Shown piece by piece: positions 52,381-61,673 of a stretch of DNA of 64,000 nt (position 1 is its first letter; each line of letters opens with the position of its first letter). The notes beneath the pieces were generated by a model. The model did no database searches. It was not told the origin of the DNA and was given only the letters and a program-made list of their open reading frames with translations. Source of the DNA: JAGPIS01 sp964635545 (lineage in GTDB: Bacteria > Bacteroidota > Bacteroidia > Bacteroidales > Marinilabiliaceae); the NCBI GenBank assembly GCA_964635545.1, contig CAZWOA010000004.1, positions 1 to 64,000 on the forward strand, written 5' to 3'. Both the position numbers and the translations under genes were made by a program.

Positions 52381-53790
52381 TCAACACATATCAGCCGGAT
52401 TAACCCACAGATCGTATTGCTCTTCGGTAATTCTCTCAAAGTCAAGCCCCTTGAGCTCATATTCAAGTGCAGCCTGTTTTAATGTTATCCCTCTTTTATG
52501 GGCATCTTGTGCTATGGCTGCGGCATTATAGTAACCTATTTTAGTGTTTAGAGCAGTCACCAGCATTAGTGAGCTATTGAGATGAGCTTCTATATTTTTA
52601 TTTATTGGTTCTATTCCCACTGCACATTTATCATTAAAGCTTACACATCCTTCACCAATAAGCCTTGCCGAATGTAAGAAATTGTATATCATCATGGGTT
52701 TAAACACATTGAGCTGGAAATGCCCCGATGCACCTCCTACGCTTATGGCAACGTCGTTACCCATCACCTGAGCAGCTATCATAGTTAGTGCTTCTGCTTG
52801 TGTGGGATTAACCTTACCCGGCATTATAGACGACCCGGGCTCGTTATCGGGAATATGAATCTCGCCTATGCCGGCTCTAGGTCCCGAACTCAGCAAACGT
52901 GTATCATTGGCAATCTTCATTAATGAAACTGCCACAGTTTTCAATGCTCCATGTGTTTCCACTATTGCATCGTGGGCAGCCAAGGCTTCAAATTTATTGA
53001 AAGCCGTAATAAATGGTAGCCCGGTAAGCTTTGCAATATTTTGAGCCACCAACGTGTCGTAACCTTTAGGTGTATTGAGCCCCGTGCCTACAGCAGTACC
53101 TCCCAAAGCCAACTCCGACAGGTGCGGAAGTGTGTTTTTAATCGCTCTTATGCCGTGATTAAGTTGGGCTACATAAGCAGAAAACTCCTGACCAAGAGTT
53201 AGTGGTGTGGCATCCATTAGGTGGGTGCGTCCTATCTTCACTACATCTTTGAATTGATTTGACTTAAGTTCTAGCGTATCTCGTAGTTTTTCAAGTCCGG
53301 GGATGGTTGTCTCCACCACCATTTTATAGGCAGCAATGTGCATTGCGGTTGGAAACGTATCGTTAGATGATTGAGATTTATTCACATCATCATTGGGTTT
53401 CAAAAACTTAACACTATCGGCTAAGGTTCCACCCTTAATTACATGACCACGGTTGGCAATAACTTCATTCACATTCATGTTTGATTGTGTACCCGATCCG
53501 GTTTGCCACACCACCAAAGGAAATTGCTCATAATGCTTGCCATCAAGAATTTCATCACACACTTGAGATATAAGGTTAGATTTCTCACTATTCAGCACTC
53601 CCAACTCATTATTGGTAATAGCCGCCGCCTTTTTCAGATATGCAAATCCTGCAATAACCTCACGAGGCATCCTATTTATATCTTGTGCTATCTTAAAATT
53701 ATCAATAGAGCGTTGAGTCTGTGCACCATAATAGACTTCGGCAGGCACTCTCACCTCACCCATCGTGTCTTTTTCTATCCTGTAGTTCAT
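52381..53790 (-). CDS. fumC: Class II fumarate hydratase
   Basis: The 469-aa enzyme interconverts fumarate and malate. It has QTGSGTQSNMNVNEVIANR, KIGRTHLMDATPLTLGQ, the family signature GSSIMPGKVNPTQAEA and SSLMLVTALN. ATG 53790 is used; the codon at 53802 is a TTG. Monocistronic, with no neighbouring cycle genes. The repeat-rich region lies just downstream. Confidence 0.95.
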   Translation of the reverse strand: MNYRIEKDTMGEVRVPAEVYYGAQTQRSIDNFKIAQDINRMPREVIAGFAYLKKAAAITNNELGVLNSEKSNLISQVCDEILDGKHYEQFPLVVWQTGSGTQSNMNVNEVIANRGHVIKGGTLADSVKFLKPNDDVNKSQSSNDTFPTAMHIAAYKMVVETTIPGLEKLRDTLELKSNQFKDVVKIGRTHLMDATPLTLGQEFSAYVAQLNHGIRAIKNTLPHLSELALGGTAVGTGLNTPKGYDTLVAQNIAKLTGLPFITAFNKFEALAAHDAIVETHGALKTVAVSLMKIANDTRLLSSGPRAGIGEIHIPDNEPGSSIMPGKVNPTQAEALTMIAAQVMGNDVAISVGGASGHFQLNVFKPMMIYNFLHSARLIGEGCVSFNDKCAVGIEPINKNIEAHLNSSLMLVTALNTKIGYYNAAAIAQDAHKRGITLKQAALEYELKGLDFERITEEQYDLWVNPADMC

Positions 53791-53866
53791 TTCTCTGTTC
53801 AATTAATTATCATATATATTAATAAACTAAATGAAACGAGAAAAGTTCGGACAAGATGATTTAGAT

Positions 53867-53912
53867 ATTGGCTATTGGCCATAAGCTACTGGCTATCAGC
53901 TATTAGCTAAAA
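53867..53912. repeat. Short degenerate tandem repeat (GGCTAT.. / AGCTAT..)
   Basis: About 4 imperfect units of 11-12 bp around GCTATTGGC, GCTACTGGC and GCTATTAGC lie between the MFS and fumC genes. Such repeats are common in Bacteroidota intergenic DNA. Confidence 0.5.
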
Positions 53913-53957
53913 ACTAAAGGCTATCCCCAAGTACACGGATTACTCAGCAGATAGCCT
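53911..53957 (-). terminator. Probable terminator of the pepD/MFS operon
   Basis: AGGCTATC (53918-53925) pairs perfectly with GATAGCCT (53950-53957). On the minus strand it is followed by TTTAGTTTTTAG, 12 bp beyond the MFS gene. The loop is long (24 bases). Confidence 0.5.
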
Positions 53958-53969
53958 CAAGCTTAATAA

Positions 53970-55391
53970 TTATTTCTTATTTGGCATATCCAAGCCATAG
54001 CCACGCTTCTTATCTACCGATTTAAGCACAAATGCAAGGAAGAAAGCCAGCACCCCAAAGGCTGCGAATATCAATTCGGGCACGGTATAGTCATATACTA
54101 ATGGTGTACCATCAGCAGCAGTGGTAATACCCTGAGTTAGTGATGATGCCACTTCGGGATTAGCCGCAGTGAGGGCATAACCAATAAGTCCGGGAACAAG
54201 CATAAGTCCGATGTTCTGGATAAAAAATATACATCCGTAGGCCGAACCTAAGTACCTATCTTCCACAATCTTAGGCAGTGATGGCCACATTGAGGCAGGC
54301 ACCAATGAAAATGCAATACCAAGCACAACGATTGTAGTTATTGCTATAAATGGAGTAAATGCCTCACTAGGTACCAACGCAAACACAAGATGCGAAACAG
54401 TTAGCAGAATAGCTCCCAACACCATCATTGATGCTCCTTTACCACGTATATCAAGGAAGAAGCCGATGAATGGGGTAAGAATCATTGCTCCCACCGGGAA
54501 TAGTGACACATAACGGGCAGCTGCTGTTACGTCGATGCTTAATTTTGTAGATAGCATCTCGGTTGCAAAACGCTGGAATGGGAATATGGCCGAATAGAAC
54601 AGTACGCAAAGACCTGCAATAGCAAGGAATCCGGGGTTGGTGAATATCTTACCAAGGTCGCTCAGTTTAAATTCATCCTCACCCGATGATGTATTTTCAA
54701 CACCTTCTTGTTTATCAAGCTTGGTATCCATAAAGGTGTAAATTAAGAACAGCAATAATCCTATAACTAGGAATACTGTTCCCCACATTACCGAGTTGGC
54801 AGGGGTCCATTCGCTAGGGTTATTAGCTTCCGAATTTGCAAATATGGGCGATAGCCACATCACCGCAAAAACGCCAAGACGGGCCACAGCCATCTCAAGT
54901 CCCATTGCCAGCGCCATCTCTTTTCCTTTAAACCACTTAACAATGGTTTTAGAAACAGTGATACCGGCCATCTCAACACCAATTCCAAAAATAGCAAAGC
55001 CCACAAAGCACAATGCAGCAGTAGAAGGAAGTGTAAAGCCAAGAACAGTGATGTCGGCAGAAGGGTCAATAGCTGTGAGTGCATATAGCTTAATAGAAGC
55101 ACCCAACACCATCATCACACCTGATGTAAGAATTGTAAAGCGTATTCCCATCTTATCGAGAATGATACCCGAAAGGATTAGGAATCCGAAGAAAACATTA
55201 AAAAAGAATTCCGAACCGCCATAAAAGCCGAATACTTCGGAACTCCAACGGTAGTTTATCTCAAACATGTTTTTTATTGGTGATGCTACATCAACAAAGA
55301 AATATGCAAAAAACATGGTGAGCGAAATGAGAGCAAGCGCGAACCATCTTGCTGTTTTCGATTCGCGCAGTGTATGTTTGATTTGTTCCAT
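53970..55391 (-). CDS. Major facilitator superfamily transporter
   Basis: The 473-aa inner-membrane protein has about 12 helices, with the MFS-like loop LSGIILDKMGIRF after helix 2 and a second cytoplasmic loop (DTKLDKQEGVENTSSGEDEF). Nothing fixes its substrate. It is encoded 44 bp downstream of pepD, a dipeptidase, in the same direction, so it may carry peptides, amino acids or a product of that pathway. Confidence 0.85.
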   Translation of the reverse strand: MEQIKHTLRESKTARWFALALISLTMFFAYFFVDVASPIKNMFEINYRWSSEVFGFYGGSEFFFNVFFGFLILSGIILDKMGIRFTILTSGVMMVLGASIKLYALTAIDPSADITVLGFTLPSTAALCFVGFAIFGIGVEMAGITVSKTIVKWFKGKEMALAMGLEMAVARLGVFAVMWLSPIFANSEANNPSEWTPANSVMWGTVFLVIGLLLFLIYTFMDTKLDKQEGVENTSSGEDEFKLSDLGKIFTNPGFLAIAGLCVLFYSAIFPFQRFATEMLSTKLSIDVTAAARYVSLFPVGAMILTPFIGFFLDIRGKGASMMVLGAILLTVSHLVFALVPSEAFTPFIAITTIVVLGIAFSLVPASMWPSLPKIVEDRYLGSAYGCIFFIQNIGLMLVPGLIGYALTAANPEVASSLTQGITTAADGTPLVYDYTVPELIFAAFGVLAFFLAFVLKSVDKKRGYGLDMPNKK

Positions 55392-55435
55392 ATAGGTATT
55401 TATTGATTTACTAATCTGTGTGTGTGTTAATCAAA

Positions 55436-56896
55436 TTATTTTAAAGGTGCATTTTCAAGTGTGGCAACCATATAATCCCAGAATTTCTCTACCGTTTCGA
55501 TGTTTACCTTCTCATCGGGCGAGTGTGGGTTACGTATGGTTGGACCAAATGATATCATGTCCCAATGTGGGTATGCACTACCAAGAATACCGCACTCCAA
55601 ACCCGCATGAATGGCTTTAATTTCGGGTATCTTATTCCAGTGTTTCTGATATACAGCCTGCATAGTATCTAGTATTTCCGATTTCATATTGGGTTTCCAA
55701 CCCGGATATGCTCCCGAGAACTCCACTTTGGCACCAGCCAGGCGGAACACACTCTCTATGGATGAACAAACATCATCTTTAGCCGACTCAACCGAACTGC
55801 GAATAAGGCATTTAACCTCAATAATGCCATCGTGCGACTTAATGATTGCCAAGTTAGTGGATGTCTCCACAAGTCCTTGCATATCGGCACTCATCCTTAT
55901 CACACCATTGGGGCAGCCTTGCACAGCATTGATAAGGTCGTCCTGCACCATTTCGTGTATCACCACAGGCGGAAGATCGGTTTTTTCAGCTTTAAAGCTC
56001 AATAATGGTTCAACTGTGCCGTATTCATTTTTGATTATTGATTCAAATTCGGCCACAGCCTCAAGAAACTCGTCATGGTCTTCACCATCAACGGTTACCA
56101 CTGCAAATGCCTCACGAGGAATGGCATTACGCATATTACCGCCATCTATCGATGCCAGGCATGCATCAAAATCTGCCACTGCTCGCTTCAAGAATCTGAA
56201 AATAAGCTTATTGGCATTTCCTCGTCCGAGATTAATATCCAATCCGGAGTGACCACCTCTAAGGCCTGTTAATGACAGTTTAAATGCCACATCACTCTTG
56301 GCAGTTGTAATTTCATCATAAATAAAGCTGATGTTAGCATCTATACCTCCTGCACATCCAACATACAATTCGCCCTCATCTTCAGAATCGAGGTTAAGTA
56401 GTATATCACCCTTTAAAAGGCCTGACTTAAGTGCGTTGGCACCAGTCATACCTGCTTCTTCGTCCATCGTTACAAGCACCTCAATAGGGCCATGCTTCAA
56501 TGTATTATCTTTAAGCACTGCCAGTCCGGCTGCCACACCAATACCATTATCGGCACCAAGAGTGGTACCATTGGCTCTTACCCATCCATCTTCAATTATT
56601 GTTTCGATGGGGTCTTTATCGAAATCGTGCTTTTTATCGCTATTTTTTTGTGGCACCATATCTATATGGCCTTGAAGTATAACTCCTTTACGGTTCTCCA
56701 TGCCGGGTGTGGCAGGTTTTCGTATGATTACGTTACCCACTTCGTCGCGTATGGTCTCCAGGCCTAACGATTTCCCAAAATTTTCGACAAAATCAATTGC
56801 GCGGCCCTCTCGCTTCGAGGGTCTTGGAATTTGAGTCAGCTCATAAAAACTCTCCCATAATCCTATTGGCGTGAGCTTTGTGATTTCTTTACCCAT
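55436..56896 (-). CDS. pepD: Aminoacyl-histidine dipeptidase (M20 family)
   Basis: The 486-aa cytosolic metallopeptidase matches E. coli PepD in length. It has the zinc ligands ILQGHIDMVPQK (His), TTLGADNGIGVA (Asp), VTMDEEAGMTGA (Glu pair) and LNLDSEDEGELYVGCAGG. An HSGLDINLGRGNAN segment in the dimerisation domain is also typical. It splits Xaa-His and other dipeptides. Its position beside an MFS transporter suggests dipeptide or amino acid use; it lies 46 bp downstream of the DUF4831 gene. Confidence 0.93.
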   Translation of the reverse strand: MGKEITKLTPIGLWESFYELTQIPRPSKREGRAIDFVENFGKSLGLETIRDEVGNVIIRKPATPGMENRKGVILQGHIDMVPQKNSDKKHDFDKDPIETIIEDGWVRANGTTLGADNGIGVAAGLAVLKDNTLKHGPIEVLVTMDEEAGMTGANALKSGLLKGDILLNLDSEDEGELYVGCAGGIDANISFIYDEITTAKSDVAFKLSLTGLRGGHSGLDINLGRGNANKLIFRFLKRAVADFDACLASIDGGNMRNAIPREAFAVVTVDGEDHDEFLEAVAEFESIIKNEYGTVEPLLSFKAEKTDLPPVVIHEMVQDDLINAVQGCPNGVIRMSADMQGLVETSTNLAIIKSHDGIIEVKCLIRSSVESAKDDVCSSIESVFRLAGAKVEFSGAYPGWKPNMKSEILDTMQAVYQKHWNKIPEIKAIHAGLECGILGSAYPHWDMISFGPTIRNPHSPDEKVNIETVEKFWDYMVATLENAPLK

Positions 56897-56942
56897 AATT
56901 TGTGGTTGTTATATTGTTAATAATCTGTTTTATTTAGTTATT

Positions 56943-58037
56943 TTATCGTCTCGAAACGCTTATAAGCGCACCTGTAGCAGGGCAAATAGCAATCTCAATA
57001 TCAGACTGTTGTATTACAGATATTGGCAGTGATGCAACTTGACCAAACTGTGCCAGCATCATCTCCTGCTCAATAAGAAGGATGTTACGGTCGGTTATTT
57101 TCACCACTGCTTTGCCCGGGAGTATATATCTAAGTCCGTTAACTTCCTGACTCCTTTTGGCACCGGCCGGTAGCTCATTAACCCTTGCATTATCTTGTGG
57201 TGAAACATCAATATAAACCGGCGTGCCGCTTACATTCATCTTATCCAAAAATCCGTTTTGCGACGAGAATCGAAAAAGTACGTTATTTGAAGGGCTTGCC
57301 TGATCGGGTATATAATCGTAATATCTGGTAATCGTCATTCGTTTTTCAGCTCCTAAAAACATCGACATCAGTTCGCTCTCCAAACGGTTAATTTCATTCA
57401 GTACAGCTTCTATAGCCGAGCCGTTCATCATTGTCTTTTCACCTTCATCATCCAATAGATTTGTACGCTTTTTACGAAGTCGGTAAACTGCATAAGCAGC
57501 CTCTTCGGCCATTGCAGCCAACGATGTTTTGGTTAACACCTCTTCACCAGCCGGCACATTATCAAAACTAACTACCGGCTTCTCAAAAGCTATAGCATTG
57601 GATAACAGATGATTGCACACTGGTGAATTACTTTGGTTTATTCCTGAAATAACTCCATCAATGGTTAGATTAACCAAAGGCGCAACTCCATTGCCATCAG
57701 TCTCAATTTTAAACATGCGCGATGCATCCGGCTTTCCTATAGGCTGAAGTGTTACAGTTTTTAACTCCCAAAGGGTTTCATCCTCTTTAATTACATCTGC
57801 AATATTGAAATATTTTTGAGAGTAACGGTAGAATGGTCCGGCCTTTCTCACTACTATATCAGCATCCACTTTAACTCTTATAACTGTGGTAGGAAGCGAA
57901 TAAAGTACTCCGTTATGGGCGGCATCATTATCGGTTGTTGCAGAAATCACTCTGCAGGTGGCTGAGCCTTTTTTTTGCGACCATCCGGAGATGGGCATAA
58001 GGCCGAAAACCATAAATACAATCAAAAGTTTGCGCAT
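56943..58037 (-). CDS. DUF4831 family secreted protein
   Basis: The product (364 aa from ATG 58037) has a signal peptide ending SGWSQ. It carries the DUF4831 opening GVLYSLPTTVIRVKVDADIV and AGPFYRYSQKYFNI, a central helix pair and a C-terminal beta part (YILPGKAVVKITDRNILLIEQ). Function is unknown. An alternative upstream start adds ten residues and lacks a signal. It lies between nnr (105 bp away) and pepD (46 bp away) on the same strand, and may be in the same transcript. Confidence 0.8.
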   Translation of the reverse strand: MRKLLIVFMVFGLMPISGWSQKKGSATCRVISATTDNDAAHNGVLYSLPTTVIRVKVDADIVVRKAGPFYRYSQKYFNIADVIKEDETLWELKTVTLQPIGKPDASRMFKIETDGNGVAPLVNLTIDGVISGINQSNSPVCNHLLSNAIAFEKPVVSFDNVPAGEEVLTKTSLAAMAEEAAYAVYRLRKKRTNLLDDEGEKTMMNGSAIEAVLNEINRLESELMSMFLGAEKRMTITRYYDYIPDQASPSNNVLFRFSSQNGFLDKMNVSGTPVYIDVSPQDNARVNELPAGAKRSQEVNGLRYILPGKAVVKITDRNILLIEQEMMLAQFGQVASLPISVIQQSDIEIAICPATGALISVSRR

Positions 58038-58142
58038 AATGTTATTTTTTAAATTGCTGATGTTCAATATTATTAAACATTAAATTAATGTGTTAAATCT
58101 TTTAACCATTCAAAGTAAATGAAAAAAATATTAAATATCACT

Positions 58143-59663
58143 TTAAATAGTTTTAATTTGAGTAAAAGCAGCACCTATTTTCGCAATTATGTCAGATGCA
58201 ATCATAGATTCTTCAGATTGATCATTCAGTGCAAGGTCGCCGGCAAGTCCGTGGAGGTACACTCCTGCCAATGCTGCATCAACAGGGCTATAGCCTTGAG
58301 CCAGAAGCGAAACCACCACTCCCGAAAGCACATCGCCACTTCCGGCTGTTGCCATACCGTTGTTGCCGGTTGAGTTGAAATAGGCTTCACCTGCCGGAGT
58401 GGCAATTAAAGTGTGTTGACCTTTCAAAATCACTATAATATTAAACTTCACAGCCAGGTCAATGGCACTTCTCATTCTATCCCAGCTACTTGTGTGCGAT
58501 TTGGTAAGCCTGTCGAATTCACCCGGATGTGGTGTAAGTATTGTATTGGCTGGCAACAACTTAAGCAACTCCTTATGATTGGCTATTACATTTAGAGCAT
58601 CGGCATCCAATAAAAGCGGCTTATCTTTAGTACTGGCAATCAACGTCTTAACAAGCAATAAAGTCTCTTCGGATACTCCAAGTCCAGAGCCGGCAGCTAT
58701 AGCATTATATATCGACATATCAGGAAGTGAGGAACTTGAGTATTCCGACACATCAACACTTGCAATTACTTCAGGTACTGACGATTGCATTATAGCATAA
58801 CCACATTTAGGCACATGAACAGTAACCAAGCCCACTCCCGAACGAATGCAAGCTTTGGAGGCAAGTACAGCGGCTCCCATCATGCCATAACTACCTGCAA
58901 CTATAAGTGCATGACCAAAAATACCTTTATGGGCAAACAGCTCTCTATTCTTAATCAGTTTCTGCACTTCACTATGCAACAAGTAGTTATATTCCGACTT
59001 CGTATCTCTTATTGCATCCTTGTGAAGACCTATATCCAACACTTCCCATTGCCCCAAGTTAGATGCCCTATCGGCCACCATAAACGATATGCGCGGAAAC
59101 TGGAACGTAATGGTTCGAGAAGCCTTTATTATTGCCAAGTTTTGGTTATTGCCATTATCTTCACCACTAAACCCGGTGGGCACATCAATAGAAAGTACTT
59201 CAGCAGCAGAAATATTGATATGCTCAACCACACGTAACGGCAAGTCAGCAAGCGGACGCGACAACCCTGCACCAAATATGGCATCAATCACCACATCATT
59301 ACCTGTTATCGCTGGAAGTGATGCATCATTCTCTGCAAGATTCACAATCACAGCTCGTGGATGAATGCGCAATCGCTCGAGGTTTATAGATGAATCGTTG
59401 GAAATTTTTTCAGCTTCGTGGGCAATATAAAGCGTTACATGGTAACCATCGATAAGCAGCATGCGTGCAAGCGCAATTCCATCGCCACCATTATTGCCGG
59501 GCCCCACAAAAACCAGTATAGGACGAGACTGGTCATACAATATTTTAAATCTCTCGAAAAGACGACGAACAGCCCTCTCCATAAGGTTTATTGACAGGAT
59601 AGGCTCATTTTCGACAGTATAATTGTCGATATTAGATATCTGTGATGATGTAAAAAGCTTCAT
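58143..59663 (-). CDS. nnr: Bifunctional NAD(P)H-hydrate epimerase/dehydratase
   Basis: The 506-aa enzyme repairs damaged NAD(P)H hydrates. The N-terminal YjeF_N epimerase domain shows VGPGNNGGDGIALARML and LSIDVPTGFSGEDNG. The C-terminal ADP-dependent dehydratase shows HKGIFGHALIVAGSYGMMGAA and the family motif GNNGMATAGSGDVLSGVV with AALAGVYLHGLAGDLA. ATG 59663 is chosen; two codons upstream the first codon would be TTG. It is divergent from the POT transporter gene. Confidence 0.93.
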   Translation of the reverse strand: MKLFTSSQISNIDNYTVENEPILSINLMERAVRRLFERFKILYDQSRPILVFVGPGNNGGDGIALARMLLIDGYHVTLYIAHEAEKISNDSSINLERLRIHPRAVIVNLAENDASLPAITGNDVVIDAIFGAGLSRPLADLPLRVVEHINISAAEVLSIDVPTGFSGEDNGNNQNLAIIKASRTITFQFPRISFMVADRASNLGQWEVLDIGLHKDAIRDTKSEYNYLLHSEVQKLIKNRELFAHKGIFGHALIVAGSYGMMGAAVLASKACIRSGVGLVTVHVPKCGYAIMQSSVPEVIASVDVSEYSSSSLPDMSIYNAIAAGSGLGVSEETLLLVKTLIASTKDKPLLLDADALNVIANHKELLKLLPANTILTPHPGEFDRLTKSHTSSWDRMRSAIDLAVKFNIIVILKGQHTLIATPAGEAYFNSTGNNGMATAGSGDVLSGVVVSLLAQGYSPVDAALAGVYLHGLAGDLALNDQSEESMIASDIIAKIGAAFTQIKTI

Positions 59664-59886
59664 TATCAACCAGTTAATTATTAATATTTCTTTATTAATT
59701 TTGGTACTGAAACTTAATTAATTTATCAATAATATAACAGCACACACACACTTTAGATTCACTAGATTCAGCTTCAGAGTAATACTAGTGACTAAAATCA
59801 TATTCCAGCAAAAGATTTCAATTCTTTAAAACGCTAATTATAAGGAAGATATACTAATATATAAAAATATGTTTCAATTATAAAAA

Positions 59887-59917
59887 TTTGCAAAAGCCTT
59901 TAAATTAATTATTTTTG
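59887..59917 (+). promoter_or_regulatory. Bacteroidota primary-sigma promoter of the POT transporter
   Basis: The -33 TTTG (59887-59890) and -7 TATTTTTG (59910-59917) are 19 bp apart, a consensus match, 31 bp before the ATG. Confidence 0.75.
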
Positions 59918-59948
59918 TCCTTCGGAAATTCATTTAAAATAAAACAAT

Positions 59949-61469
59949 ATGACAAAAGGACATCCCAAGGGGCTCATAGCAGCAGCCCTTGCAAACATGG
60001 GTGAGCGATTTGGCTTCTACACCATGATGGCTATTCTGGTTCTGTTTTTGCAGGCTAAGTTTGGCTTGAACGGTAAAGACGCCGGACTTATCTACTCAGT
60101 TTTCTATTTTTCAATTTACATTCTTGCTTTTGTGGGTGGTCTCATTGCCGACAAGACCCGTAACTACAAGGGAACAATTCTTACCGGACTCATTATCATG
60201 GCTCTTGGTTATGTAATGATTGCAATACCAACACCAACTCCGGTTCCTAACAAAACCCTGTTTATCATCATCACCTGTATAGGTCTTTTTGTAATTGCCT
60301 TTGGTAATGGATTATTCAAAGGTAACCTTCAGGCACTCGTTGGACAGATGTACGATAACGAAACTTACTCAAAGTTACGCGACTCGGGATTCTCATTGTT
60401 CTATATGTTTATTAATGTTGGTGCTATTTTTGCACCTTTTGCAGCTTCAGGCGTAAGAAACTGGTGGTTAGGCCGCAATGGTTTCGAGTATAACTCCGAC
60501 CTACCTGCAATGTGCCATGGCCACCTAGAAGGAACTCTTAGTGTAGATGGTGCTGCACAACTCTCATCCTTGGCATCCGAAGTAGATATAGCCGGCGCCT
60601 ATGTTGGTAACCTCGACGGATTTGTTAACTCTTACCTAAACGCATTTGCAACCGGTTTCCACTATGCTTTTGGTGTTGCTATTTTAGCAATGTTCATCTC
60701 ATTGATAATCTATGTTACCAACAAGAAAAAGATGCCCGATCCAAAAGAAAAAGCTGTATCTAAGGCAGGTGAGAAGGAAGAGGTTATGATGGATGTTAAA
60801 GAAGTAAGACAGCGCATGTATGCTCTATTTGCAGTATTTGCAGTAGTTATTTTCTTCTGGTTCTCATTCCACCAAAATGGTCTTACACTAACATTTTTTG
60901 CCAAAGAGTACACCCTTTTAAAGATTGGTTCGTTACAGATTACTGCCGAGCAGTTCCAGTCCGTTAACCCATTCTTTGTAGTAACACTTACTCCTGCCGT
61001 ATTGGCGGTGTTTGCCTTCTTACGTTCACGTGGCAAGGAACCATCTACTCCTAAGAAAATTGCAATTGGTATGTTCATTGCAGCTATTGGTTTTACACTT
61101 ATGACTCTTGGCTCACTTGGCTTACCAACTCACAAAGAGGTTCTTGACATGGGCGTATTACCTGACGTACAACGCGTAACCCCATTCCTTCTGATAGGTA
61201 CATATTTCATTCTTACTGTGGCTGAGCTATTTATCAGTCCGCTAGGAATATCATTCGTATCAAAGGTGGCACCTCCGCAATACCAAGGTATTATGCAAGG
61301 TGGATGGCTAGGAGCCACTGCTATTGGAAACCAACTCCTATTTATTGGTGCTATTCTTTACGAAAGTATTCCAATATGGATGACATGGTCAATTTTCGTT
61401 GTAGCATGTCTAATTTCAATGTTCACAATGCTATTTATGCTAAAATGGCTTGAGCGTATAGCTAAATAA
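59949..61469 (+). CDS. POT/PTR-family proton:oligopeptide transporter
   Basis: The 506-aa inner-membrane protein carries the family motif GERFGFYTMMAILVLFL in helix 1. It also has FYFSIYILAFVGGLIADKT, KGNLQALVGQMYDN and FSLFYMFINVGAI (the PTR2 signature), and 12 or more helices, with the usual extra pair in the middle (residues 225-265). It imports di- and tripeptides with protons. It is monocistronic with a terminator and fits the amino acid/peptide theme of the pepD and MFS cluster nearby. Confidence 0.92.
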   Translation: MTKGHPKGLIAAALANMGERFGFYTMMAILVLFLQAKFGLNGKDAGLIYSVFYFSIYILAFVGGLIADKTRNYKGTILTGLIIMALGYVMIAIPTPTPVPNKTLFIIITCIGLFVIAFGNGLFKGNLQALVGQMYDNETYSKLRDSGFSLFYMFINVGAIFAPFAASGVRNWWLGRNGFEYNSDLPAMCHGHLEGTLSVDGAAQLSSLASEVDIAGAYVGNLDGFVNSYLNAFATGFHYAFGVAILAMFISLIIYVTNKKKMPDPKEKAVSKAGEKEEVMMDVKEVRQRMYALFAVFAVVIFFWFSFHQNGLTLTFFAKEYTLLKIGSLQITAEQFQSVNPFFVVTLTPAVLAVFAFLRSRGKEPSTPKKIAIGMFIAAIGFTLMTLGSLGLPTHKEVLDMGVLPDVQRVTPFLLIGTYFILTVAELFISPLGISFVSKVAPPQYQGIMQGGWLGATAIGNQLLFIGAILYESIPIWMTWSIFVVACLISMFTMLFMLKWLERIAK

Positions 61470-61491
61470 TTTTTTAGAAGTTTTATAAAGT

Positions 61492-61520
61492 AAAAAGGAG
61501 GTCGCATGGCCTCCTTTTTT
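61492..61520 (+). terminator. Terminator of the POT transporter gene
   Basis: AAAAAGGAGG pairs with CCTCCTTTTTT (GGAGG 61497-61501 with CCTCC 61510-61514). Confidence 0.85.
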
Positions 61521-61653
61521 GTTAGGTTGCTTTTAGCATCTAATTAATAGATATATTCATTACAAAATAAGGTAGTTATATAAAAACATGTTATAACTTT
61601 ATCATATATATATTTGAATAATCAAAAATATGCTTAATTTTAAAACTTAAATT

Positions 61654-61670
61654 ACTTAAGTATCTTAAGT
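61654..61670 (+). promoter_or_regulatory. Perfect palindrome before the cyclase/HD gene
   Basis: ACTTAAG-TAT-CTTAAGT is a 7-bp perfect inverted repeat ending three bases before the ATG (61674). It could be an operator or a hairpin at the ribosome site. Confidence 0.45.
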
Positions 61671-61673
61671 GTT